Assembly (NCBI GenBank): GCA_902797475.1
Contig: CADBTG010000141.1
Location: 1 to 11,501 of the forward strand
Length of the DNA: 11,501 bases
Source of the DNA: an uncultured Lachnospiraceae bacterium
GTDB lineage: Bacteria; Bacillota; Clostridia; Lachnospirales; Lachnospiraceae
Direction: 5' to 3'
Shown here: positions 1 through 6,446 of the stretch, piece by piece
Layout of the letters: each line of letters opens with the position of its first letter
Numbering within the stretch: position 1 is the stretch's first letter
Program-made: the position numbers and the translations under genes
The notes under the pieces: model-generated
Databases searched by the model: none
Seen by the model: only the letters and a program-made list of their open reading frames with translations
What the model was told of the DNA's origin: nothing

Positions 1-1304
1 GCCTGCACCGCGAGATAAATCATCAGCACGGGAAGAACCGTGAATTTGCTCAAAAGAAACGCAACCGGAATGCTCACCAGAAGCAGGAACACGCTGTCAA
101 AGCAGAATGTGACGAGTGTCTTTCCGCCGGTCCGGAGCGTGAAGTATGTCGCATGCATGAAAGCATAAATCGGCATGCACACCGCGCCGACCTGCATGAA
201 GCCCTTGGCAAGCGTCTTGACCGAGCGCTCCGTCTTGTAAAGCTCCGGGAACAGCGGCGCCAGTATGAACAAAAGGCCGCCGAGAACGACGCAGGACATG
301 ACGGAAAATGTGATGAGCTTCGTGTCCGTATCCCTTGCCTCTTCCAGTTTTCCTGCTCCGAGAAGCTGTCCGACCATGATGGCGATGGCGCTTCCCATTG
401 CCATAAACACGATATTAAACAGGTTGGTTACCGTCGAGGCGATATTCAGCCCCGCGACGGCATCGAGTCCTCTTTGCGAATAGCATTGATTGAGAAATGC
501 CATGCCGGCCGACCAAAGCAGCTCGTTCACCATCAGCGGAAGTCCCTTGAGCGTAATCTTTCCGACCAGTCTCTCCGGAATCAGAAGGCTCTTATACAGG
601 CCTTCGGCAAATTTCATCCGAATCGTATTCAAATGCGTCCAGAGAATGACGATGGCAGCCTGCACGAAACGGCTGATGACCGTTGCAATCGCAGCACCCT
701 TTACGCCGAGGGCGGGGGCACCGAATTTACCGAAGATCAGCACATAGTTCAGGCACAGATTCACGAATACGGCCGTCAGTCCGGCAACCATCGGGACACG
801 TGTCTCGCCGCATTCGCGAAGCGTTCCCGCATAGACCTCTTCGATTCCGAACGGAATCAGTCCGATCAGCATGACAGCCAGATATTCCCGGCCGTAACGA
901 AGCACCTCATCCACCGACTGAAGCGTGCCGCCTTCCTCGTGCAGGTAAAGCTTCATCAGCGGATCGCCGAACCGGAACAGCACGGCAATTCCGAGAAGCA
1001 CCACAAAGCCCGTGATATAAATCTTATAGCGGAACGTGTTCCGTACGCCCTCGTGGTCTCCTTTGCCGTAGAACTGCGCCCCGTAAATGCCCGGGCCGGC
1101 AAGTGCGCCGAAGATGCCCAGATAGATGACGAACATCAGCTGGTTCACAATGGCAACGCCGGACATCGGCTCGGTTCCGACGCGCCCGATCATCAGATTG
1201 TCAAGCAGGCTGACGAAATTGGTGATGCCGTTCTGAATCATGATCGGCACCGCAACCGTCAGCGCTTTTCTGTAAAATTTTCTGTCTCCGATTAACTTAC
1301 TCAT
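1..1304 (-). CDS. MATE family multidrug/toxin efflux transporter (C-terminus cut by window edge)
   Basis: Integral membrane antiporter that would export drugs or toxic metabolites in exchange for Na+ or H+. Translating the minus strand from the ATG at 1302-1304 gives 434 residues open to the window edge; the family is usually about 450 residues, so little is missing. The N-terminus (SKLIGDRKFYRKALTVAVP, then IMIQNGITNFVSLLDNLMIG) is typical of the first MATE helices. A second half starting near LPLMVNELLWSAGMAFLNQ repeats the fold, and alternating hydrophobic stretches run throughout. The ribosome binding site is a modest AAGG about 8 bases before the ATG. It lies 35 bases downstream of the SLOG gene with no terminator between, so it is probably the third gene of a GNAT-SLOG-MATE transcript. 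The substrate cannot be told from sequence. The family call is confident; the stop codon is not seen. Confidence 0.93.
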   Translation of the reverse strand, partial: MSKLIGDRKFYRKALTVAVPIMIQNGITNFVSLLDNLMIGRVGTEPMSGVAIVNQLMFVIYLGIFGALAGPGIYGAQFYGKGDHEGVRNTFRYKIYITGFVVLLGIAVLFRFGDPLMKLYLHEEGGTLQSVDEVLRYGREYLAVMLIGLIPFGIEEVYAGTLRECGETRVPMVAGLTAVFVNLCLNYVLIFGKFGAPALGVKGAAIATVISRFVQAAIVILWTHLNTIRMKFAEGLYKSLLIPERLVGKITLKGLPLMVNELLWSAGMAFLNQCYSQRGLDAVAGLNIASTVTNLFNIVFMAMGSAIAIMVGQLLGAGKLEEARDTDTKLITFSVMSCVVLGGLLFILAPLFPELYKTERSVKTLAKGFMQVGAVCMPIYAFMHATYFTLRTGGKTLVTFCFDSVFLLLVSIPVAFLLSKFTVLPVLMIYLAVQ

Positions 1305-1339
1305 AGAAAAACCTTATTTCACTAAAACTATAAACCCCT

Positions 1340-1834
1340 TTACCGGTCTTCGATGACCGTTACCTCGCGCCCGCACTCGTTCGCGTAATTGACGGTAAAT
1401 GCCGTCCCCCCGCCGGATCCGTTGAACACTGCAATGACAAGCGATGAACGGTCGACCATCCACCGGTCTCTTGCAAGAAAGCAGCCGGGCAGATAGCGAG
1501 GGCAGATGACCTCCTTCACATCCGCTTCCCGGATGATTTTTGCGCACCACTGCCGCTCCGTCTCGGTTCCCTTGCTCGGAAAGCCCGGATACGGAAGCGC
1601 GCAGATCAGGCGCAGCGGATGCCCTTCGTTTCTAAGCGTGAGCACTTCCGCGGCGGCCCATGCGTCAACGCCCGGCGCCATGCCCGAGATGAAATCCGTG
1701 TACCCCTTCGAAACGGCCTTCAGAATCTCCTCCTTCAGCCGGATGCGGATCTCCCGTTCGGAGAGGTGGCATTTTTCAGGGCGGTGCCCCGTAAAACAGC
1801 AGGTCCTAAGCCTTTCTTCTTCGGAAAATGTCAT
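1340..1834 (-). CDS. SLOG-fold protein of the DUF1273/YpsA-like family
   Basis: 164-residue cytosolic protein. Visible motifs are CCFTGHRPEK (residues 12-21), SGMAPGVDAWAAAEV (50-64) and NGSGGGTAFTVNYA (138-151). Together they mark the SLOG Rossmann-like fold of the DUF1273/YpsA group, which is thought to bind nucleotides or nucleotide-derived ligands; no reaction is firmly established for the family. Length is normal for a single-domain member. The ATG overlaps the TGA of the upstream acetyltransferase gene (ATGA, 4 bases), and GGAGG sits 6 bases before the start (1841-1845), so translational coupling is likely. The MATE gene follows after 35 bases. Calling it a DNA-processing DprA or a cytokinin-activating LOG enzyme would be less apt, because the CCFTGHRP start is specific to the DUF1273 branch. 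Confidence 0.88.
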   Translation of the reverse strand: MTFSEEERLRTCCFTGHRPEKCHLSEREIRIRLKEEILKAVSKGYTDFISGMAPGVDAWAAAEVLTLRNEGHPLRLICALPYPGFPSKGTETERQWCAKIIREADVKEVICPRYLPGCFLARDRWMVDRSSLVIAVFNGSGGGTAFTVNYANECGREVTVIEDR

Positions 1835-2580
1835 GCCCTGCCTCCGGTTTCAGTCTCCTGCTCGTTGAAAACAACCTCGCCGGAGCCGTCATCCATGCGA
1901 AATCCCACCAGCCGGTTTCCGCACCAAATGCTTTCAAACCGCGCGATTCCCTCCTCCGCACGCTGTAAAAGGCCGCAAAGCGCCTTCCGATCGGCCGCCT
2001 TGCGGGAATTCCCGTTCTGCTTCCGCCATGCGGAGTAAACCGGCAGCATTCTCTCAACCGCGCCCTCCACATTCGGAACCGGGTAAATCCGGTAAAGCCA
2101 TTTCTCGAATTTGGTCTCATCCTCGCACACATAAAAATCCGCGAACTCGCACGGCTTCCCGGTGTCCCGGAACCCGAACTTCTTATGCAGTCCGATCGAT
2201 CTTACGTTGTCGCGTTTAATGGCAGCTATGAGCTTTTCCGCGGCCTCATACTCCTGAACCGTCGCAATCATCAGCTCGTACATCGCCGTTGCGACACCTT
2301 TTCTGAAAAATGCCACGCGCACGTGCACATCGCCCACATACCAGCGCCGCACGTCATTCGGGTCGCGCAGGCAGCGGAGGTATCCGACAACCGCGCCGTC
2401 CTCCCACGCCGTCACCTCGAACCACTTGACAGCGTAGTCCTTTTCGTACCAGTCGCAGAAACCCGTCTGCCCTTCGGCGGCGTCCCGCGGTATGCCCTTC
2501 ACCTCACAGAAAAAATCCGTAAGCGCTTTCTTCGTGCGCTTTGACATCTTTCTGTGGGAATCCGTAACCTCATATTTCAT
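1831..2580 (-). CDS. GNAT family N-acetyltransferase with C-terminal extension
   Basis: 249-residue cytosolic protein. Residues about 50-140 carry the GNAT acetyl-CoA fold: a strand VTAWEDGAVVGYLRC, then VHVRVAFFRKGVATAMYELM (86-105) with the R-K-G-V-A pyrophosphate-binding loop, and DNVRSIGLHKKFGF (124-137), the usual N...A/G...Y/H..FGF motif B. Residues about 155-249 extend beyond a standard GNAT domain of about 150-160 residues; I do not recognise this part. The ATG at 2578-2580 has AGGAG 8 bases upstream. An extended -10 promoter lies about 110 bases upstream. The gene heads a probable operon with the SLOG protein (4-base overlap) and the MATE pump. Acetyltransferase plus efflux suggests handling of a toxic small molecule, but that is inference; the acceptor substrate is unknown. 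Confidence 0.85.
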   Translation of the reverse strand: MKYEVTDSHRKMSKRTKKALTDFFCEVKGIPRDAAEGQTGFCDWYEKDYAVKWFEVTAWEDGAVVGYLRCLRDPNDVRRWYVGDVHVRVAFFRKGVATAMYELMIATVQEYEAAEKLIAAIKRDNVRSIGLHKKFGFRDTGKPCEFADFYVCEDETKFEKWLYRIYPVPNVEGAVERMLPVYSAWRKQNGNSRKAADRKALCGLLQRAEEGIARFESIWCGNRLVGFRMDDGSGEVVFNEQETETGGRA

Positions 2581-2597
2581 GTAAGCTTCTCCTATAT

Positions 2598-2619
2598 ATG
2601 TTCTACTTGTGTAGAATAT
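2598..2619 (-). repeat. Short inverted repeat in the acetyltransferase leader
   Basis: TTCTAC (2601-2606) and GTAGAA (2611-2616) form a perfect 6-bp inverted repeat around a 4-base spacer. It extends to about 9 bp if one G-U pair is allowed. It lies just upstream of the ribosome binding site of the GNAT gene, between promoter and start codon. It could be an operator half-site pair or an mRNA hairpin affecting translation. No family of regulator is implied. Confidence 0.4.
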
Positions 2620-2686
2620 TCATCTGTTTCCAAACTCAGCCGAAGTGAATTCCGCTTCTCCTCCACGAAAGAGGCGGATTGGATTC

Positions 2687-2698
2687 ATTATACCACAA
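2687..2698 (-). promoter_or_regulatory. Extended -10 promoter for the GNAT-SLOG-MATE unit
   Basis: Read on the minus strand the site is TTGTGGTATAAT: a perfect TATAAT (2687-2692) preceded by TGG, the TGn of an extended -10. No good -35 is seen at 16-18 bases upstream (TTTCGT at best), which extended -10 promoters tolerate. Transcription would begin near 2680, giving a leader of about 100 bases. It faces away from the radical SAM promoter. Confidence 0.7.
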
Positions 2699-2752
2699 CA
2701 AAGGAAAATACGAAACCCAAACATAAGAAAAACCATGCTTCAACAGGGAATG

Positions 2753-2781
2753 TGGACTTTCCTGTTTTTTTGTGGTATAAT
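2753..2781 (+). promoter_or_regulatory. Promoter for the radical SAM / lipoprotein pair
   Basis: TGGACT (2753-2758, four of six -35 matches), a 17-base spacer, then TATAAT (2776-2781) preceded by TGG as an extended -10. The 12 bases TTGTGGTATAAT (2770-2781) are the mirror copy of the divergent GNAT promoter. Transcription would start near 2788. This rules out upstream start codons of the open frame and supports translation from 2812 or 2827. An imperfect 7-bp inverted repeat (2744-2750 with 2758-2764) overlaps the -35. Confidence 0.75.
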
Positions 2782-2826
2782 ACTCCAATCAGGCAAATGC
2801 ATTTTTGCGAAATGACGGTGTGGAAT

Positions 2827-3900
2827 ATGGGGAACTCGAATTACGAACGTAAAATCAAAGAGCTGCAGGCACTGGCGGAATACCGGAAGGAATTGCGGAA
2901 GAATCCGCAGCTACGGTTTCTCTTCTTTGAACTGACGCAGCGTTGCAACGAAAACTGCATTCACTGCGGAAGCCGCTGCGGAGAGACCGAGGTCGCGGAG
3001 CTGCCGACAGAAGTCTATCTCCGGCTTCTTGACAAGGTCGCTTCAGACTTTGCGGGACATCTTCCCATGATCTGCGTAACGGGCGGCGAGCCGCTTTTAC
3101 GGCGGGATTTCTTCGAAATCGTCGGGCATGCGCACCGCCTCGGCTTCCCCTGGGGGATGACGAGCAACGGAACGTTAATCACAAAGGATGTCGCAAGACG
3201 GCTTAAGGAAGCCGGGATGAACACCGTTTCCGTCAGCCTTGACGGCACGAAGGAGTACCACGACCGATTCCGCCGCTCCCAAAACGCCTTCGAGCGTACC
3301 GTTGAGGGGCTTCGGAATCTTTTGGAGCAGGGTTTTGAGGACGTCCAGGCAACCACCGTTGTTACGAAACAGAACCTCGACTCCCTGGAGGAACTGTTTC
3401 AGGTGCTTTACGACATCGATGTGGACTCGTGGCGGCTGCTCGCCATCGAACCGATTGGAAGGGCACTCGACATTCCCGAGATGCAGCTTGGCACGAAGGA
3501 GCATTTCGCGCTGCTTGATTTCATTCGCGGCAAGCGGGAGCAGGGTTATCCTGTCTTATACGGCTGCTGTCACTGGCTGGGGACCGATTACGAACGGGAG
3601 GTTCGGGACTGGTATTTTCTCTGTAACGCCGGCGTTTATACCGCCAGCATCATGAGTAACGGAGACATCGGCGCCTGTCTTGACATCGACCGGCGTCCGG
3701 AAACCATTCAGGGCAACATACTGCGCGACGATTTCACGAAGGTCTGGAAGGAACGTTTTGAAATCTTCCGAACGCCTCTTTCGGAGCGCTGTGAGGAATG
3801 TCGCAATTGCCCGGATGTTGCTTTTTGTGAAGGGGGGTCCTGTCACAGTTGGGACTATGAACGCGACCGGCAGCTCGTCTGTCTGAAGCGTGACCGTTAA
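2827..3900 (+). CDS. Radical SAM/SPASM enzyme, resembling rSAM/lipoprotein-system enzymes
   Basis: Iron-sulfur enzyme that would cleave S-adenosylmethionine to start radical chemistry, most likely on a peptide or protein. Taken from ATG 2827 it is 357 residues. The cluster motif is C40-x3-C44-x2-C47 (RCNENCIHCGS), followed by VTGGEPLLRRDF (84-95) for SAM binding, GFPWGMTSNG (106-115) and VSLDG (136-140). The C-terminal SPASM region has C266, C284, C322, C325, C328, C334, C339 and C352, enough for auxiliary Fe-S clusters. Stretches such as HCGSRC, GFPWG..SNG, AxVRDW-like and QGNILRDDF..VW recall, from memory, the enzymes of the rSAM/lipoprotein system (TIGR04133). The start is uncertain: ATGs at 2797 and 2812 are in frame, and only a weak GGTG precedes 2827. 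The next gene, 41 bases on, encodes a small Cys-containing lipoprotein-like peptide, the obvious candidate substrate. Confidence 0.9.
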   Translation: MGNSNYERKIKELQALAEYRKELRKNPQLRFLFFELTQRCNENCIHCGSRCGETEVAELPTEVYLRLLDKVASDFAGHLPMICVTGGEPLLRRDFFEIVGHAHRLGFPWGMTSNGTLITKDVARRLKEAGMNTVSVSLDGTKEYHDRFRRSQNAFERTVEGLRNLLEQGFEDVQATTVVTKQNLDSLEELFQVLYDIDVDSWRLLAIEPIGRALDIPEMQLGTKEHFALLDFIRGKREQGYPVLYGCCHWLGTDYEREVRDWYFLCNAGVYTASIMSNGDIGACLDIDRRPETIQGNILRDDFTKVWKERFEIFRTPLSERCEECRNCPDVAFCEGGSCHSWDYERDRQLVCLKRDR

Positions 3901-3913
3901 GTCCCCGAACGTG

Positions 3914-3927
3914 CGGTCTTAAGACCG
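3914..3927. repeat. Perfect 14-bp palindrome between enzyme and peptide genes
   Basis: CGGTCTTAAGACCG reads the same on both strands and lies in the 41-base gap between the radical SAM stop codon and the peptide start, ending at the edge of the peptide's ribosome binding site (3927-3935). In RNA it can form a 5-bp stem with a TTAA loop. It might tune relative expression through processing or site access, or serve as a protein site. It is not followed by a T-run, so it is not a terminator. Confidence 0.5.
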
Positions 3928-3941
3928 GGAAAGGAATGACA

Positions 3942-4187
3942 ATGAAGAAGAAAACACTGAAGAAGATATTCTCCGGCGCGGCGATTTTTATTGCTGCCGC
4001 CAATATGAACGGGTGTGCTTACGGCCCGGGACCTGCCACCAGCCCCACGCCCGTTGAGCGTCCTCCGGAGGAGTTTTCGCTTCCCGAGGAATTCGATGAA
4101 TCGGAAACCCAGTATTTTCCGAAACCGTCTTCGGATTCTTCAACGGAAGACTCTTCAGAGAAGCTGTCCGACCTGCTTCAGTCATAA
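3942..4187 (+). CDS. Small lipoprotein-like peptide, candidate radical SAM substrate
   Basis: 81 residues from ATG 3942, chosen because GGGAAAGGA (3927-3935) is 6 bases before it, whereas the in-frame ATG at 3936 abuts that site. The N-terminus is MKKKTLKKIF (positive), then SGAAIFIAAANM (hydrophobic), then N-G-C at 23-25. This reads as a signal sequence with an atypical lipobox (M-N-G-C25); if processed, Cys25 would be lipidated and the rest anchored outside the membrane. C25 is the only cysteine and is followed by AYGPGP. Residues about 30-81 are rich in P, S, E and D and probably disordered. The gene is co-transcribed with a SPASM enzyme and ends at a terminator. Members of the rSAM/lipoprotein system have a small lipoprotein beside the enzyme, from memory with a YG-P motif after the Cys. 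A role as modified substrate is inference; a plain lipoprotein is the alternative. Confidence 0.8.
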   Translation: MKKKTLKKIFSGAAIFIAAANMNGCAYGPGPATSPTPVERPPEEFSLPEEFDESETQYFPKPSSDSSTEDSSEKLSDLLQS

Positions 4188-4232
4188 GTGCCGGTGCTTC
4201 ATCCGGCGTTTCTTACATCACTTTCATCAACA

Positions 4233-4260
4233 AAACCCGGTACCTTACAGTACCGGGTTT
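4233..4260. terminator. Strong bidirectional intrinsic terminator
   Basis: AAACCCGGTAC (4233-4243) pairs perfectly with GTACCGGGTTT (4250-4260) around a 6-base loop: an 11-bp stem flanked by A-rich and T-rich ends. It lies between the stop of the lipoprotein-like gene (4187) and the stop of the convergent TIM-barrel gene (4279), so it can end transcription from both sides. Confidence 0.9.
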
Positions 4261-4278
4261 CTCATTTTCCTCATCTGA

Positions 4279-6048
4279 TCAGCGTACAATCCGATAGCCG
4301 GCAAACTGACCGACCGCTGCCCGCGTGCGGAATACGGCTGTTCCGTCCTTTTCGGTGTATAACGGTTCCAGCGTGAAATCCTTTTTGAAGAACGACGGTG
4401 CGTTCAGCATCTTAAGCCCCTTCGCGCCGCGAATCCGGATTGTCACCTCCGAATCCTTTGCCTGCGACGTCACATAGGAATAGATGACAAATGTGTCGTT
4501 ATCGTACGGGAAAAGGCTGATTCCCGAAGGACCCTCGAGCGTGATGCCATTTACCATGAACTCGGCGCGCATCCGGTTAAGCACGCCCTCCGGAAGCCTG
4601 TAAAGATCCGGGAAGGAATCCGGAACGACGAGCGTCAGCATCTGCCCGTCGCCGTAGGTATCGCGCCCCAAAAGCATGTAGCTTTCCTCGTTCTTTCTCG
4701 CTTTCACGAGAGCACCCCAGGTTGCATTGTTTCGGAATTCGAGAATCGGGACGGTCACATCGGCCGTGCCGACGCACTCTCTGAAACCGAAGCCGCGCAC
4801 AGGCTCTGCAAGGAACTCGTTCACGGTGACAACGCGTCCGCGGTAACGGATCGAGGTAAGTCTTTCGATTCCCTCGCCGAGCATCTCGGTGATGAAGCCG
4901 GACGTCACAATCGCCTTGCCGCCTGCTGCCACATAGCTTTCGAGCTTGTCAAGAATCTCCTCGTCATATGCCGACGAAGCGGTCAGAAGCATTGTCGGTG
5001 CATCGGCCTCGAAGTAAGGCGTCGTCCGAATCGGGAAGCCGCACATGCCGAGGAAGTCCTGCACATTGTCCTCTCCCTGCGAGGCATTCGGGATGTAGCA
5101 GGGAATTCCGATCGGCGTTCCGAGGCTGTCCATCAGCTCGTCAAGCTTCTCAAGCTGGCAGCCGAGTGCCGGAATCAGCGGGCTTCCGACAAGCGACTGG
5201 AAGCAGAACATCATCAGTTCCTTCGGCTTTGAAAAGCAGGTCAGGTAAGCCTGCTCAAGATAGTAATCCATGACCGGACAGCTGTACGGATCGAACCATC
5301 CGCCGCCGTTTCCACCCGGAAGCATCTGCTCCATATACGTCATCAGCGAATAGGAAAGATACCGCGGCAGATGCTGGTCGGTATGCAACGGATCTCTTGT
5401 TTCGGTTCCCGTATAAATGCCGTCGAACATATCCTTTTGGGACATCGGGTCATAACCGGTCTCCTGGTAGGATTCCATCCAGTTCGGATATTTGATGATA
5501 GCTTTGCAGTTCGGATTGACTGCCTTGGCGGCATCGATCATGTATTCCTTCGAAATCCGCTGCAAAAGGTTCACGCGGTAGCCCTGCCAACTGCCGTCTT
5601 CGATTCCGTTCTCCTCATTGTACCGGTCGCGTCCTTTCCGGCACGCCTCGCAGGTACAGTTCGAGAAGAAGAAATCGTCGATCAGAATCGAATCGAAAAC
5701 CTTCGCGGTCAGCTCCACTGCTTTCTTAAGCGTTGCGAGCATCTTCGCATCGTTATAGCAAAAGGTATCGAAAAGCCTCTGCTTCGGCTTGTCACCCTCC
5801 GGGGTCGGGATTGCGGTCGTGATTCCGCCTTCCGTGCGGATGCCGGCCTTCTCAAACGTCTCCTTTACCATCCGCACCTGCTCTTCCGTCGCGAAATCCC
5901 CGCCGCGGAAGGCTTCCACATATACCTTGTCAAGTTTCATATACCGGTTGAACCAGGCGATGTCCTTGGTAAGCTTCTCCTCGGTCGCTTTGACGGTTCC
6001 GCCGGCTACGAAGAACGTGGTCAGCGCAAAATTCCTGTAATTACCCAT
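4279..6048 (-). CDS. Glycoside-hydrolase-like TIM-barrel protein with GATase-like middle domain, function unknown
   Basis: 589 residues, no signal peptide, so probably cytosolic. I do not recognise a named family. Residues about 7-290 look like a TIM barrel: short strands such as RNFALTTFFVA, KLDKVYVEAF, IRTEGGITTA and DSILIDDFFFSN alternate with helices. A C131-x-C133-x2-C136 motif (CTCEAC) directly follows the IDDFFF strand, resembling the CxC..C clusters of some GH42-like and related hydrolases. Residues about 349-385 (TMLLTASSA, then SYVAAGGKAIVTSG) resemble the glutamine-amidotransferase-like domain of beta-galactosidase-type enzymes, and the C-terminus looks like a beta sandwich. The start at ATG 6048 is set by AAGGAG (6057-6062) 8 bases upstream and by a promoter just before it; an upstream GTG at 6132 is in frame but lies before that promoter. 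It probably acts on an intracellular saccharide, which is inference. Confidence 0.8.
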   Translation of the reverse strand: MGNYRNFALTTFFVAGGTVKATEEKLTKDIAWFNRYMKLDKVYVEAFRGGDFATEEQVRMVKETFEKAGIRTEGGITTAIPTPEGDKPKQRLFDTFCYNDAKMLATLKKAVELTAKVFDSILIDDFFFSNCTCEACRKGRDRYNEENGIEDGSWQGYRVNLLQRISKEYMIDAAKAVNPNCKAIIKYPNWMESYQETGYDPMSQKDMFDGIYTGTETRDPLHTDQHLPRYLSYSLMTYMEQMLPGGNGGGWFDPYSCPVMDYYLEQAYLTCFSKPKELMMFCFQSLVGSPLIPALGCQLEKLDELMDSLGTPIGIPCYIPNASQGEDNVQDFLGMCGFPIRTTPYFEADAPTMLLTASSAYDEEILDKLESYVAAGGKAIVTSGFITEMLGEGIERLTSIRYRGRVVTVNEFLAEPVRGFGFRECVGTADVTVPILEFRNNATWGALVKARKNEESYMLLGRDTYGDGQMLTLVVPDSFPDLYRLPEGVLNRMRAEFMVNGITLEGPSGISLFPYDNDTFVIYSYVTSQAKDSEVTIRIRGAKGLKMLNAPSFFKKDFTLEPLYTEKDGTAVFRTRAAVGQFAGYRIVR

Positions 6049-6084
6049 ACAATAATCTCCTTCCCGGTCGTAAGACCTGCCCAT

Positions 6085-6113
6085 ATTGTAAAATGCCATT
6101 GCAGCTATTGCAA
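6085..6113 (-). promoter_or_regulatory. Promoter for the TIM-barrel gene
   Basis: On the minus strand TTGCAA (6108-6113, four of six), a 17-base spacer and TACAAT (6085-6090, five of six). Transcription would start near 6078, leaving a 30-base leader with AAGGAG before ATG 6048. It makes the gene independent of the upstream DHH-TIR operon, although no terminator hairpin is seen between them, so read-through is possible. Confidence 0.7.
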
Positions 6114-6158
6114 TGGCATAAATCGTATTCACCTCTTCCGTTTTTTGTGGAATTCTTT

Positions 6159-6446
6159 TTATTCGTCCCGGCGGCTTTGCATATATTCATTGTAGCGCGC
6201 GTTGGCCTGTTCGCTTTCTTTTTTCCTGTGCCACGCCTCGATTTCGCTGCTGATGGCAAGCATCTCATCCACAACCTCCTCCGCCTTGCGGGGTCTGACC
6301 TGCCGCAGATAGGAACTCATCCGCCGTATGGCCTTTGGGCTGCCGAGCTGCCGGGCAATCAGTTCGCCCAGCTCCGCCGGAAACCCAAGCGCCGTAATCT
6401 CCCGTAGAAGCTCGTCTTTTGCCTGAAACCATTCCTGATTCGTCAT
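6159..6446 (-). CDS. Small conserved-looking helical protein, last gene of the DHH-TIR operon
   Basis: 95 residues, soluble, charged and almost entirely helix-forming, with no cysteine, signal or membrane segment. It begins MTNQEWFQAKDELLREITAL and holds the phrases GFPAELGELIARQLGSPKA and EEVVDEMLAISSEIEAWHRK. I recall similar short proteins of unknown function in other Clostridia but can name no family. Its ATG overlaps the TGA of the TIR gene (ATGA, 4 bases), with GAGGGA (6452-6457) 5 bases upstream, so its translation is probably coupled to that of the receptor. That suggests a stoichiometric partner or regulator of the TIR protein, as inference only. No hairpin terminator follows in the 110 bases to the next gene. 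Confidence 0.8.
   Translation of the reverse strand: MTNQEWFQAKDELLREITALGFPAELGELIARQLGSPKAIRRMSSYLRQVRPRKAEEVVDEMLAISSEIEAWHRKKESEQANARYNEYMQSRRDE

Noticed and set aside
153..1295. Long plus-strand open frame of 380 codons
   Set aside because: It lies antisense to the MATE transporter, whose minus-strand translation gives clear membrane helices and family motifs; the plus-strand product is Arg/His/Gln-rich with no recognisable domain.
2554..2826. N-terminal extension of the radical SAM frame by 91 residues
   Set aside because: The extension crosses the divergent promoter region, lies mostly upstream of the predicted transcription start, and its sequence is low-quality; family members begin close to the residues encoded from 2827.
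6049..6132. GTG start at 6132 adding 28 residues to the TIM-barrel protein
   Set aside because: It lies upstream of the TTGCAA/TACAAT promoter at 6085-6113, and the purine run GGAAGAG is directly adjacent to it; ATG 6048 has ideal AAGGAG spacing.
6049..6158. Intrinsic terminator after the DHH-TIR operon
   Set aside because: There is a T-rich run on the plus strand near 6141-6160 but no stable hairpin in the proper position on the minus strand, so none is called.
5371..6195. Plus-strand open frame of 274 codons
   Set aside because: Shadow of the TIM-barrel gene on the opposite strand; no domain or start signal.
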